NCBI RefSeq assembly: GCF_003144095.1 | Contig: NZ_NSKH01000023.1 | Span: 717,611-781,610 of the forward strand | Length of the DNA: 64,000 nucleotides | Reading direction: 5' to 3' | Source of the DNA: Streptomyces sp. ICBB 8177 | Lineage (GTDB): Bacteria; Actinomycetota; Actinomycetes; Streptomycetales; Streptomycetaceae | Shown: in pieces, positions 9,538-18,727 of the stretch | Numbering within the stretch: the first letter of the stretch is position 1 | How the letters are laid out: each line of letters opens with the position of its first letter | Notes under the pieces: generated by a model | What the model was told of the DNA's origin: nothing | Seen by the model: only the letters and a program-made list of their open reading frames with translations | The model's database searches: none | Program-made: the position numbers and the translations under genes

Positions 9538-10481
9538 GCGGATGGAGCACGTCAGACAGCACAGGTGGCGACGTCCCCGGTACGGCGGGGCGCACCGTCT
9601 TCCTGCTCGCGCACACCGGCCGCCCGGCCGCGGTGCGCAGCGCCCAGCGCGTCGTCCAGGGACTGCTGCGCAGCGGCATAGGGGTACGCATCCTGCGCGC
9701 CGAGGCGGCCGACCTGCCGGTGCCGCTTCCGGAGTCGGTCGAGGTGGTGGACAGCCGCCCGGGCGTGGTGGACGGCTGCGAGTTGCTGGTCGTGCTCGGG
9801 GGCGACGGCACGCTGCTGCGCGGCGCCGAGTTCGCCCGCGCCTCGGGCGTGCCCATGCTCGGCGTCAACCTGGGCCGGGTCGGCTTCCTCGCCGAGGCCG
9901 AACGCGACGACCTGGACAAGGTGGTCGACCGGGTGGTGACACGGGCGTACGAGGTCGAGGAACGCATGACGCTCGACGTGCTCGTGCGCGAGGACGGCCG
10001 CGTGGTGCACACCGACTGGGCGCTCAACGAGGCCTCGGTGGAGAAGGCGGCGCGCGAGCGGATGCTGGAGGTGGTCATCGAGGTGGACGGCCGCCCGGTG
10101 TCCGGGTTCGGTTGCGACGGCGTGGTGTGCGCGACGCCGACCGGCTCGACCGCGTACGCCTTCTCGGCGGGCGGTCCCGTGGTGTGGCCGGAGGTCGAGG
10201 CGCTGCTGATGGTGCCGATCAGCGCGCACGCGCTGTTCGCCAAGCCGCTGGTGGCCTCGCCCTCCTCGGTGCTGGCGGTGGAGGTGCAGCCCAAGACCCA
10301 GCATGGCGTGCTGTGGTGCGACGGGCGGCGCACCGTGCCGTTGCCGGCCGGGGCGCGGGTGGAGGTGCGCCGCGGCGGGGTGCCGGTGCGGCTCGCCCGG
10401 CTGCACCACGCCAACTTCACCGACCGCCTGGTGGCGAAGTTCGCGCTGCCGGTGGCGGGCTGGCGGGGCGCACCGCGCTGA
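9534..10481 (+). CDS. nadK: NAD kinase
   Basis: 315 residues. Phosphorylates NAD to NADP using ATP or polyphosphate. Motifs: VFLLAHTGRP near residue 21, the GGDGTLLRGAE nucleotide/diphosphate site with its catalytic Asp, NLGRVGFLAE, the WALNEASVE motif, and GCDGVVCATPTGSTAYAFSAGGPVV. TTG 9534 is supported by GGAGGGG at 9521-9527 and by overlap with the tlyA stop (TTGA), giving translational coupling. Length agrees with the family. Lies between tlyA and recN, a conserved actinobacterial order. Confidence 0.95.
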   Translation: MSGWSTSDSTGGDVPGTAGRTVFLLAHTGRPAAVRSAQRVVQGLLRSGIGVRILRAEAADLPVPLPESVEVVDSRPGVVDGCELLVVLGGDGTLLRGAEFARASGVPMLGVNLGRVGFLAEAERDDLDKVVDRVVTRAYEVEERMTLDVLVREDGRVVHTDWALNEASVEKAARERMLEVVIEVDGRPVSGFGCDGVVCATPTGSTAYAFSAGGPVVWPEVEALLMVPISAHALFAKPLVASPSSVLAVEVQPKTQHGVLWCDGRRTVPLPAGARVEVRRGGVPVRLARLHHANFTDRLVAKFALPVAGWRGAPR

Positions 10482-10579
10482 GCGAGCGCGGCCCCGGCCG
10501 CCGGGCCCGCCCCCCGGGAGCCGGGTTCGATGGGGGCGCGCGTCGCGTCGAGGGGGCCGGACCTCGTATCGTCTTGGGC

Positions 10580-12319
10580 GTGCTGGAGGAGATGCGGATA
10601 CGGTCCCTGGGCGTCATCGACGACGCCGTGGTCGAGCTGTCGCCCGGGTTCACGGCGGTGACCGGCGAGACGGGCGCGGGCAAGACCATGGTCGTCACCA
10701 GCCTCGGGCTGCTGCTGGGGGGCCGGGCGGACGCCGCGCTGGTGCGCATCGGCGCGAAGGCCGCGGTGGTCGAGGGCCGGATCACGGTGGACCCTGCGTC
10801 CCCGGCGGCGGCGCGTGCCGAGGAGGCGGGGGCGGAGTTGGACGACGGCGCGTTGCTGGTGAGCCGCACCATCTCCGCCGAGGGGCGCTCCCGGGCGCAC
10901 GTGGGCGGCCGTTCGGTGCCCGCCTCGCTGCTGGGCGAACTCGCCGACGACCTGGTGGCCGTCCACGGCCAGACCGACCAGCAGGGGCTGCTGCGCCCGG
11001 CCCGCCAGCGGCAGGCGCTCGACCGGTACGCGGGAGACGCGGTCGCCGAGCCGCTCGCCGCCTACCAGCGGACGTACAAGCGCCTGCGCGAGGTGACCGC
11101 CGAGCTGGACGAGCTGACCAGGCTCGCCAGGGAACGCGCCCAGGAGGCGGATCTGCTGCGGTTCGGCCTGGAGGAGGTGGCCGCCGCCGACCCGCGCCCC
11201 GGGGAGGACACGGAGCTGGCCGCCGAGGCCGAGCGGCTCGGGCACGCGGAGGCGCTGGCGTCGGCCGCGTCCGCCGGGCACGCGGCGCTCGCCGGCAACC
11301 CGGAGGACCCGGAGGGCGTGGACGCCGCGACCCTGGTGGCCGGGGCGCACCGCGCGCTGGAGGCGGTCCGGGGCCACGACCCCGCGCTGGCCGCGCTGGC
11401 CGACCGGCTCGGCGAGATCGCCATCCTGGTCGCCGACGTGGCAGGCGAACTCGCCGGTTACGCCGACAACCTGGACGCCGATCCGCTGCGCCTGGCCGCC
11501 GTCGAGGAACGGCGGTCCGTGCTGGGCCAGTTGACCCGCAAGTACGGCGAGGTCGAAGGGGGCGTCGCCGCCGTGCTGGCCTGGGCCGAACAGGGCGCGG
11601 CCCGCCTGGCCGAACTGGACGGCGACGACGAGCGGATCGACGCGCTGACCGCGGAACGCGACGGGTTGCGCGCCGAACTGGCGTCGCTGGCGGGCCGGTT
11701 GACGGACGCGCGGACCAAGGCCGCGGCGCGCTTCGCCGACGCGGTCACCGCGGAACTCGCCGAACTCGCCATGCCGCACGCCCGGATCACGGTCGAGATC
11801 GGGCAGACCGACGACGAGGACGGCATCGCGATCGACGGCCGCACGGTCGCCTTCGGCCCGTACGGCGCCGACGAGGTGGAGCTGCACCTCGCGCCGCACC
11901 CGGGGGCGCCGCCGCGGCCGATCGCCAAGGGCGCGTCGGGCGGTGAGCTGTCGCGGGTGATGCTCGCGGTCGAGGTGGTCTTCGCCGGATCCGACCCGGT
12001 GCCGACGTATCTGTTCGACGAGGTGGACGCGGGCGTCGGGGGCAAGGCGGCGGTCGAGGTCGGACGGCGGCTGGCCAGGCTGGCGAAGTCGGCGCAGGTC
12101 GTCGTCGTCACGCACCTGCCGCAGGTAGCGGCCTTCGCCGACCGGCAGTTGCTGGTGGAGAAGACCAACGACGGCTCGGTGACCAGCAGCGGGGTGAAGG
12201 TGCTGGACGGTGAGGAGCGGGTGCGGGAGCTGTCGCGGATGCTCGCGGGCCTGGAGGACTCCGACACCGCCCGGGCGCACGCGGAAGAGCTGCTGGAGAC
12301 GGCACGGTCGGCCCGCTGA
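10580..12319 (+). CDS. recN: DNA repair protein RecN
   Basis: 579 residues. SMC-like ATPase that tethers DNA ends in double-strand-break repair. It has an N-terminal Walker A GETGAGKTMV near residue 34, a central coiled coil with many Glu/Ala/Arg heptads (about 150-380), the ABC signature ASGGELSRVMLA and Walker B TYLFDEVDAGVGG near the C-terminus, then VVVTHLPQVAAFADRQ. The start at GTG 10580 (MLEEMRIRSLGVIDD) follows homologues; ATG 10592 is possible, with GGAGGAG almost touching it. No clear Shine-Dalgarno precedes GTG 10580. Confidence 0.95.
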   Translation: MLEEMRIRSLGVIDDAVVELSPGFTAVTGETGAGKTMVVTSLGLLLGGRADAALVRIGAKAAVVEGRITVDPASPAAARAEEAGAELDDGALLVSRTISAEGRSRAHVGGRSVPASLLGELADDLVAVHGQTDQQGLLRPARQRQALDRYAGDAVAEPLAAYQRTYKRLREVTAELDELTRLARERAQEADLLRFGLEEVAAADPRPGEDTELAAEAERLGHAEALASAASAGHAALAGNPEDPEGVDAATLVAGAHRALEAVRGHDPALAALADRLGEIAILVADVAGELAGYADNLDADPLRLAAVEERRSVLGQLTRKYGEVEGGVAAVLAWAEQGAARLAELDGDDERIDALTAERDGLRAELASLAGRLTDARTKAAARFADAVTAELAELAMPHARITVEIGQTDDEDGIAIDGRTVAFGPYGADEVELHLAPHPGAPPRPIAKGASGGELSRVMLAVEVVFAGSDPVPTYLFDEVDAGVGGKAAVEVGRRLARLAKSAQVVVVTHLPQVAAFADRQLLVEKTNDGSVTSSGVKVLDGEERVRELSRMLAGLEDSDTARAHAEELLETARSAR

Positions 12320-12455
12320 ACCTCCCCGGCTCACTCGTCCGGGTGATAGGGGGAGGGCTACGGGCCGGTAGGACGGGAGATCGACACCCGAACTGTCGCA
12401 CCCTGCTGGCATCCTGGACCCTGCCCGCCCCCGACCCAGGAGCCAGAGCCTTCCG

Positions 12456-13580
12456 GTGACCAGCACTCACATCCCGCGGCCGTCCGGCCCGTTGCGCGCC
12501 GTGCAGGTCTTCGGCGCGTGCGGCGGCGGGCACGTCAGCTCGCTGTCCGGGGGACTGGTCGCGCGGGGCGTCGAGGTGACGGTCTGCGCGCCCGCCACCT
12601 CCGCCGCGGCCTACGGCTTCGAGGGCACCGGCGCCCGGTTCGCGCCGGTGGAGATCGGCGGGCGGCCGGGACCGCTGGGCGAGGCCGCCGCGGTCGCCGC
12701 GCTGCGCGCCGCCTGCGCCGGCACCCACGTGGTGCACGCGCACGGCCTGCGCGCCGGGATGCTGGCCTCGCTCGCGCTCACCGGCGCGCGGGGCCCGGCC
12801 CTCGTGGTGACCTGGCACCCGCCCGCCCCGGCGACCGGCACCAGGGGCGGCCTGGCGCGGCTGCTGGAACGGAGGGTGGCTCGGGCCGCCACCGTGGTGC
12901 TGGGCGCCTCGACGGATCTGGTGGACCGGGTGCGCGGACTCGGGGCGCGTGACGCCCGGCTGGCGCCGGTGGCCTTCCCGGTGCCGCGACCGCGGCACGC
13001 GCCCGACCGCGACGCGCTGCGGGCCGAACTCGGCGCCGAGAAACGGCCGTTGGTCCTCGCCGTCGGCCGCCTCGAACCGTACAAGGGGCACGATCTGCTG
13101 CTGGACGCCGCGCGCTGCTGGCGGGCGCTGGACCCGGCGCCGCTGGTCGCCATCGCGGGCGAGGGCAGCCGCCGGGGCGAACTCGCCGCCCGGATCGGGA
13201 CGGAGGACCTGCCGGTGCGGCTGCTGGGCCGCCGCGATGACGTGGCGCACCTGCTCCAGGTGGCCGACCTGGTCGCGCTGCCCAGCCGCTGGGAGGCGCA
13301 TCCGCTGATCGTCCAGGAGACCCTGCGGGCCGGGGTGCCGCTGGTGGCGACCGCGGTCGGTGGCGTGCCGGACCTGGTGGGGGACGCGGCGGTGCTGGTG
13401 CCGCAGGGCGACGCGGCGGCGCTGGCCCGGGCCGTCGCCGACCTGCTGGCGGACCCGGCCCGCAGGACGGCCCTGACCGCCGAGGCCCGTGCCCAGGCGG
13501 CGACCTGGCCCACCGAGGACCACACGATCGCCCAGATCCTCAGCGTCTACGACGAGCTGACCGGCACCCCGGCCCGCTGA
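12456..13580 (+). CDS. GT4-type glycosyltransferase
   Basis: 374 residues, GT-B fold. The N-terminal half has the acceptor-side GACGGGHVSSLSGGLVARG glycine-rich loop and VVHAHGLRAGMLA. The C-terminal half has LAVGRLEPYKGHDLLLDAA, the LLGRRDDVAHLLQVADL nucleotide-sugar region and the E-x7-E pair in WEAHPLIVQETLRAGVPLV. Donor and acceptor cannot be told from sequence. GTG 12456 follows CAGGAG at 12439-12444. In mycobacteria two other genes separate recN from pyrG, so this gene and the next are a lineage-specific filling of that gap. Confidence 0.88.
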   Translation: MTSTHIPRPSGPLRAVQVFGACGGGHVSSLSGGLVARGVEVTVCAPATSAAAYGFEGTGARFAPVEIGGRPGPLGEAAAVAALRAACAGTHVVHAHGLRAGMLASLALTGARGPALVVTWHPPAPATGTRGGLARLLERRVARAATVVLGASTDLVDRVRGLGARDARLAPVAFPVPRPRHAPDRDALRAELGAEKRPLVLAVGRLEPYKGHDLLLDAARCWRALDPAPLVAIAGEGSRRGELAARIGTEDLPVRLLGRRDDVAHLLQVADLVALPSRWEAHPLIVQETLRAGVPLVATAVGGVPDLVGDAAVLVPQGDAAALARAVADLLADPARRTALTAEARAQAATWPTEDHTIAQILSVYDELTGTPAR

Positions 13581-13603
13581 CCGGAGCCCCGCGCCCCGCC
13601 CGG

Positions 13604-15424
13604 TCAGCCGCCGTACGCGCCGCTGGCGGTCAGGCGCAGGGCCGTGTCGATCAGGGGGACGTGGCTGAAGGCCTGGGGGAAGTTGCCCACCTGGCGTTGC
13701 AGGCGCGGGTCCCACTCCTCCGCCAGCAGGCCCAGGTCGTTGCGCAGCGACAGCAGCTTCTCGAACAGCTGGCGGGCCTCGTCGACCCGGCCGATCATCG
13801 CCAGGTCGTCCGCCAGCCAGAACGAGCAGGCCAGGAACGCGCCCTCGTCGCCGGGCAGGCCGTCGACGCCCTCGTCCGAGCCCTCGGTCGGGTACCGCAG
13901 CACGAAGCCGCCCTCGACCGTCAGCTCCTTCTGGATCGCCTCGATCGTGCCGATGACCCGCTTGTCGTCCGGCGGCAGGAAGCCGACCTGGGGAATCAGC
14001 AGCAGCGAGGCGTCCAGCTCCTTGGAGCCGTAGGACTGGGTGAAGGTGTTGCGCTCCTTGTCGTAGCCCTTCTCGCACACGTCGCGGTGGATCTCCTCGC
14101 GCAGCTCGCGCCACCGCTCCAGCGGGCCGTCGACCTCGCCGGACTCGATCAGCTTCACCGTGCGGTCGACCGCGACCCAGGCCATCACCTTGGAGTGCAC
14201 GAAGTGGCGGCGCGGGCCGCGCACCTCCCAGATGCCCTCGTCCGGCTCGGTCCAGTGCTGCTCCAGGTAGCGGATCAGCTTCAGCTGGAGCAGGCTCGCG
14301 TAGTCGTTGCGGGCCAGGCCGGTCATGTGGGCCAGGTGCAGCGCCTCGCTGACCTCACCGTAGACGTCCAGCTGGAGCTGGTGGGCGGCGCCGTTGCCGA
14401 CCCGCACCGGCTGCGAGCCCTCGTAGCCGGGCAGCCAGGTCAGCTCCGTCTCGCCCAGCTCGCGTTCGCCCGCGATGCCGTACATGATCTGGAGGTTCTC
14501 CGGGTCGCCCGCCACCGCGCGCAGCAGCCACTCGCGCCAGGCGCGGGCCTCCTCGCGGTAGCCGGTGCGCAGCAGCGACGACAGGGTGATCGCCGCGTCC
14601 CGCAGCCAGGTGAAGCGGTAGTCCCAGTTGCGCACGCCGCCGATGTCCTCGGGCAGCGAGGTGGTCGGCGCGGCGACGATGCCGCCGGTGGGGCCGTAGG
14701 TGAGCGCCTTCAGAGTGATCAGCGAGCGGACCACCGCGTCCCGGTACGGGCCGTGGTAGGTGCACTGCTCGACCCAGTCGCGCCAGAACTGCTCGGTCGC
14801 CTCCAGCGAACCGGCGGGGTCCGGCAGCGCCGGCGGCTCCTTGTGCGAGGGCTGCCAGCTGATGGTGAACACCACCCGGTCCCCCGGGGCGACCGTGAAG
14901 TCCGCGTAGGTCGTCAGGTCCTTGCCGTAGGTCGGACAGTCGGTGTCCAGCCACACGGAGTCGGGGCCGGCGACGGCCACCACCCGGCCCTCGGAGGCCT
15001 GCGGGTCCGCGACCTTGTGCACCCACGGCGTGACCCAGCCGTAGGAGAAGCGCATGACCAGCTCGGAACGCATCGGCACCCGGCCGGAGACGCCCTCGAC
15101 GACCCGGATCAGCTGCGGGGCGCCGTCGCGCGGCGGCATGAAGTCGGTCACCCGGACCGTGCCGCGCTTGGTGTCCCACTCCGATTCCAGGATCAGCGAG
15201 TCGCCCCGGTAGCGGCGGCGGGTCGCGGAGGGCGGCTCCTCGGACGCCGGGTGGGCCGGGCCCAGCCGCCAGTAGCCGTGTTCATCGGTGCCCAGCAGTC
15301 CGGCGAAGATCGACGGCGAGTCGAACCGGGGCAGGCACAGCCAGTCCACCGTCCCGTCCCGGCAGACGAGTGCGGCGGTCTGCATATCGCCGATGAGTGC
15401 GTAGTCCTCGATGCGCCCGGCCAC
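13604..15424 (-). CDS. glycoside hydrolase family 15 protein (glucoamylase/trehalase-like)
   Basis: 606 residues. The N-terminal beta domain has YALIGDMQTAALVCRDGTVDWLCLPRFDS. The catalytic (alpha/alpha) barrel has NWDYRFTWLRDAA, EPDEGIWEVRG with a probable catalytic Glu, and CSFWLADDLAMIGR near the second acid. Actinobacterial GH15 enzymes of this form include trehalases and glucoamylase-like enzymes. No signal peptide, so cytoplasmic. GTG 15424 has GGAG six bases upstream; ATG 15430 is two codons further out but abuts that GGAG. Converges with the glycosyltransferase 23 bases away. Confidence 0.9.
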   Translation of the reverse strand: MAGRIEDYALIGDMQTAALVCRDGTVDWLCLPRFDSPSIFAGLLGTDEHGYWRLGPAHPASEEPPSATRRRYRGDSLILESEWDTKRGTVRVTDFMPPRDGAPQLIRVVEGVSGRVPMRSELVMRFSYGWVTPWVHKVADPQASEGRVVAVAGPDSVWLDTDCPTYGKDLTTYADFTVAPGDRVVFTISWQPSHKEPPALPDPAGSLEATEQFWRDWVEQCTYHGPYRDAVVRSLITLKALTYGPTGGIVAAPTTSLPEDIGGVRNWDYRFTWLRDAAITLSSLLRTGYREEARAWREWLLRAVAGDPENLQIMYGIAGERELGETELTWLPGYEGSQPVRVGNGAAHQLQLDVYGEVSEALHLAHMTGLARNDYASLLQLKLIRYLEQHWTEPDEGIWEVRGPRRHFVHSKVMAWVAVDRTVKLIESGEVDGPLERWRELREEIHRDVCEKGYDKERNTFTQSYGSKELDASLLLIPQVGFLPPDDKRVIGTIEAIQKELTVEGGFVLRYPTEGSDEGVDGLPGDEGAFLACSFWLADDLAMIGRVDEARQLFEKLLSLRNDLGLLAEEWDPRLQRQVGNFPQAFSHVPLIDTALRLTASGAYGG

Positions 15425-16043
15425 GTGCATCTCCAGTCGAACAGTCGATCAGTTGAACGTCGAGCCGTCCCCCTCCTGCCCCTGCGCGAGGGCGGGCAGC
15501 AGAAAGCGTCCGAGCAGAATACGACGTGGAACAGGGGGACGCGCGAGTCTCGGTGGAGCCGGGCTCGGCCGGTCGGGTGAGGCGTCCCCGCACGGTGCCC
15601 TGTCGCGCCAACGCACCCATCCTACGGCCCCCGCCGGGCCCTGACCTTGTGGGCGGGACGTGCGGGAACGCGCGAGTGCGCGGCCCGCATCGTAGGGCCT
15701 GCGACCCCCTCGGCGCACATTCCGGAGCGCACGCCTGCGGCCGTTCGCCACGGGTGCGGGAGGGCGCCTCGCCGAGGGAGGGGGAGGGCGCCTCCCCACG
15801 GGCGCGGAAGGGCCCTCGCCACAGGCGCGGGAGTGCGGCGCGCCGGGCGCCGGAGCGTGCCGGGCGAGGCGCCGTGCCCCCGGACACCCCGGCCCCGGCG
15901 CCCCCGCGCCGCCGACGGGTGCGCCGGGGCGCTGATACCCTGGTAGCCCGTGGGCCGGTGGGCTGAACCACTGAACCGCCGCGACGGCACCCCATCTGAC
16001 CGGCGCCGTCCGACCCTCACCTCGCGACCACGGGAGCCCCCTC
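15425..16043. other. gene-free interval upstream of pyrG with degenerate GC repeats
   Basis: About 620 bases between divergent GH15 and pyrG genes. Frames here are short and lack both codon bias and ribosome sites. The part 15743-15840 holds degenerate repeats around CGCCACGGG and GGGAGGGCGCC, alternating with GGGCGCGGAAGGGC-like units. GTTCGCCACGG followed closely by GGGAGGGCGC also occurs at the far end of the window (63927). The promoters of both flanking genes should lie here, but none is distinct. Confidence 0.6.
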
Positions 16044-17768
16044 TTGGCACTGCCTCACGCCGGCAAGACCGCACTCGGCCGGAACTCCGGGACGACCAAG
16101 CACATCTTCGTGACCGGGGGTGTGGCGTCATCGCTCGGCAAGGGGCTCACCGCCTCGAGCCTCGGCGCCCTGCTCAAGGCCCGCGGCCTGCGGGTCACCA
16201 TGCAGAAGCTCGACCCGTACCTCAACGTCGACCCCGGCACGATGAACCCGTTCCAGCACGGTGAGGTCTTCGTCACCAACGACGGGGCCGAGACCGACCT
16301 GGACGTCGGCCACTACGAGCGCTTCCTCGACGTCGACCTGGACGGCTCGGCCAACGTCACCACCGGCCAGGTGTACTCCACGGTGATCGCCAAGGAGCGG
16401 CGCGGCGAGTACCTGGGCGACACCGTGCAGGTCATTCCGCACATCACCAACGAGATCAAGTCGCGCATCCGGCGGATGGCCACCGACGACGTGGACGTGG
16501 TGATCACCGAGGTCGGCGGCACGGTGGGCGACATCGAGTCGCTGCCGTTCCTGGAGTCGGTGCGGCAGGTGCGGCACGAGGTGGGCCGCGACAACGTCTT
16601 CTTCGTGCACGTCTCGCTGCTGCCCTACATCGGCCCCTCCGGCGAGCTGAAGACCAAGCCCACGCAGCACTCGGTCGCCGCGCTGCGCAACATCGGCATC
16701 CAGCCGGACGCCATCGTGCTGCGCGCCGACCGCGAGGTGCCCACCGCCATCAAGCGCAAGATCTCGCTGATGTGCGACGTGGACGAGGACGCGGTGGTCG
16801 CCGCGATCGACGCCAAGTCCATCTACGACATCCCCAAGGTGCTGCACGGCGAGGGCTTGGACGCCTACGTGGTGCGCCGCCTGGACCTGCCCTTCCGCGA
16901 CGTGGACTGGGCGCAGTGGGACGACCTGCTGGAGCGGGTGCACAACCCGGCGCACGAGGTCACCGTCGCCCTGGTCGGCAAGTACATCGACCTGCCCGAC
17001 GCCTATCTGTCGGTCACCGAGGCGCTGCGCGCGGGCGGTTTCGCCAACAACGCCCGGGTGAAGATCAAGTGGGTCACCTCCGACGACTGCGGCACCCCCG
17101 AGGGCGCCGCAGCGCAGCTGGCGGACGTGGATGCCATCTGCGTGCCCGGCGGCTTCGGCGACCGCGGGGTCGAGGGCAAGGTGGCCACCGTCACCTACGC
17201 CCGGGAGAACGGCGTGCCGCTGCTCGGCCTGTGCCTGGGCCTGCAGTGCGTCGTCATCGAGGCGGCCCGCAACCTCGCCGGGATCACGGACGCCAACTCC
17301 ACCGAGTTCGACGCGGTCACCGACCACCCGGTCATCTCCACCATGGCCGAGCAGATGGACATCGTGGAGGGCAAGGGCGACCTCGGCGGCACCATGCGGC
17401 TGGGCATCTACCCGGCCAAGCTCGCCGAGGGCTCCATCGTCCGCGAGGTCTACGGCGGCGAGCCCTACGTGGAGGAGCGGCACCGCCACCGCTACGAGGT
17501 CAACAACGCCTACCGCGGCGAGCTGGAGAAGAAGGCGGGCATCGTCTTCTCCGGCACCTCCCCGGACGGCAAGCTCGTGGAGTTCGTCGAGTACCCCCGC
17601 GAGACCCACCCCTACCTGGTCGCCACCCAGGCGCACCCGGAGCTGAAGTCGCGCCCGACCCGCCCGCACCCGCTCTTCGCCGGCCTGGTCAAGGCAGCCG
17701 TCGAGTGCCAGGCGCGCCAGGCCCGTCAGCCGCGTACGAGCGGCGACGCCGCGCCGACCGCGTCCTGA
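16044..17768 (+). CDS. pyrG: CTP synthase
   Basis: 574 residues. Makes CTP from UTP, ATP and glutamine. Synthetase domain: [20 protein letters not shown] (P-loop, about residue 20), [38 protein letters not shown]. The class I glutamine amidotransferase domain starts near residue 300, with the nucleophile Cys in [12 protein letters not shown], and ends with the His-Glu pair in [15 protein letters not shown]. The ribosome site is GGGAG at 16032-16036 and the start is TTG 16044; about 17 residues precede the conserved region, a usual amount in Streptomyces. Confidence 0.97.
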   Translation: MALPHAGKTALGRNSGTTKHIFVTGGVASSLGKGLTASSLGALLKARGLRVTMQKLDPYLNVDPGTMNPFQHGEVFVTNDGAETDLDVGHYERFLDVDLDGSANVTTGQVYSTVIAKERRGEYLGDTVQVIPHITNEIKSRIRRMATDDVDVVITEVGGTVGDIESLPFLESVRQVRHEVGRDNVFFVHVSLLPYIGPSGELKTKPTQHSVAALRNIGIQPDAIVLRADREVPTAIKRKISLMCDVDEDAVVAAIDAKSIYDIPKVLHGEGLDAYVVRRLDLPFRDVDWAQWDDLLERVHNPAHEVTVALVGKYIDLPDAYLSVTEALRAGGFANNARVKIKWVTSDDCGTPEGAAAQLADVDAICVPGGFGDRGVEGKVATVTYARENGVPLLGLCLGLQCVVIEAARNLAGITDANSTEFDAVTDHPVISTMAEQMDIVEGKGDLGGTMRLGIYPAKLAEGSIVREVYGGEPYVEERHRHRYEVNNAYRGELEKKAGIVFSGTSPDGKLVEFVEYPRETHPYLVATQAHPELKSRPTRPHPLFAGLVKAAVECQARQARQPRTSGDAAPTAS

Positions 17769-17802
17769 GCCGGTGCGGGCCGGTGCGCCCGCCTCGCGTT
17801 AC

Positions 17803-17850
17803 GGTGCCGGAGGGGGACTTCCCGATCATGGGCGGTCCCGCTCCGGCACC
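17803..17850 (+). terminator. pyrG terminator
   Basis: Stem GGTGCCGGAG (17803-17812) with CTCCGGCACC (17841-17850) closing a 28-base region that contains a further short GGG/CCC pairing, followed within six bases by TCTTTTCC and TTTTT further on. Located 34 bases after the pyrG stop. Confidence 0.7.
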
Positions 17851-17937
17851 GCCGTCTTTTCCCACGGCCTTTTTCCCACGGCCCGCCCCGGCCCGAGCGC
17901 GGTGCGGGCCGGTCAAGCCCTCGTCGCGGAGGACCGC

Positions 17938-18564
17938 ATGTTGCACGACATCCCCGAGCAGTGGCCGGTGACCGGCACCAGCACGCCGTTCACCGGCAAC
18001 GTCACCGGTGTGCGCACCGACGAGGTGACCATGCCGGACGGCGGCACGGTGCGCCGGGACTACCAGACGCACCCCGGCTCGGTCGCCGTCGTCGCGCTGG
18101 ACGACGCCGCCCGGGTCCTCGTCCTGCGCCAGTACCGGCACCCGGTGCGCCACCTGCTGTGGGAGGTGCCGGCCGGGCTGCTCGACGTCCCCGGGGAGCA
18201 CCCGTTGCGCGCCGCCCAGCGCGAGCTGTTCGAGGAGGCGCACGTCGAGGCCTCCGACTGGCGGGTGCTCGCCGACATCTACTCCACCCCCGGCGGCTCC
18301 GACGAGGCGATCCGGATCTTCCTCGCCCGCGGCGTCACCGAGGCCACCGGCGAGCGGTACGAGGCGTCGGAGGAGGAGGCCCAGTTCGAGCACGCCCGGG
18401 TGCCGCTGGAGGAACTGGTGCGCGGGGTTCTCCAGGGTGAACTCCACAACGCCTGCCTCGCGGTGGGCGTGCTGGCGCTCAACGCGGTGCTGGCGGGGGA
18501 CGGCGTGGAGTCGCTGCGCCCGGCGGACGCGCCCTGGCCCGCCCGGCCCTTCGACGCCTCGTAG
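17938..18564 (+). CDS. NUDIX hydrolase, ADP-ribose pyrophosphatase-like
   Basis: 208 residues from ATG 17938 (AGGA at 17930-17933). The beta strands VRRDYQTHPGSVAVVALDD and VLVLRQYRHPVRHLLWEVPAGLLD precede a NUDIX box in the stretch GEHPLRAAQRELFEEAHVEA; the REL.EE core that binds Mg2+ is intact. The VGQYRHP- and EVPAG-type motifs indicate the ADP-ribose/nucleoside-diphosphate-sugar subfamily. It occupies the same place after pyrG as the NUDIX gene Rv1700 in M. tuberculosis. Substrate assignment is by family only. Confidence 0.92.
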   Translation: MLHDIPEQWPVTGTSTPFTGNVTGVRTDEVTMPDGGTVRRDYQTHPGSVAVVALDDAARVLVLRQYRHPVRHLLWEVPAGLLDVPGEHPLRAAQRELFEEAHVEASDWRVLADIYSTPGGSDEAIRIFLARGVTEATGERYEASEEEAQFEHARVPLEELVRGVLQGELHNACLAVGVLALNAVLAGDGVESLRPADAPWPARPFDAS

Positions 18565-18727
18565 CGCCCACCGCGCCGACGCCTCCGGCCGGGTGACCGG
18601 GCGGCGCCGTCCACCCCTTCCCGGGCGCCCGGTGAACTAGGCTCAAGTCTCCCGCGCACCGGCGTCGAGGCCCCCGCGCACCGCCGGCCGGCGCGGTGTC
18701 GTAGGCGCGCAGGAACGGAGTGGGCCG

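Noticed and set aside
9365-12466. Very long minus-strand open frame across nadK and recN
   Set aside because: The plus strand carries two well-recognised housekeeping proteins with every family motif; the antisense frame translates to a low-complexity Arg/Gly/Val/Pro chain.
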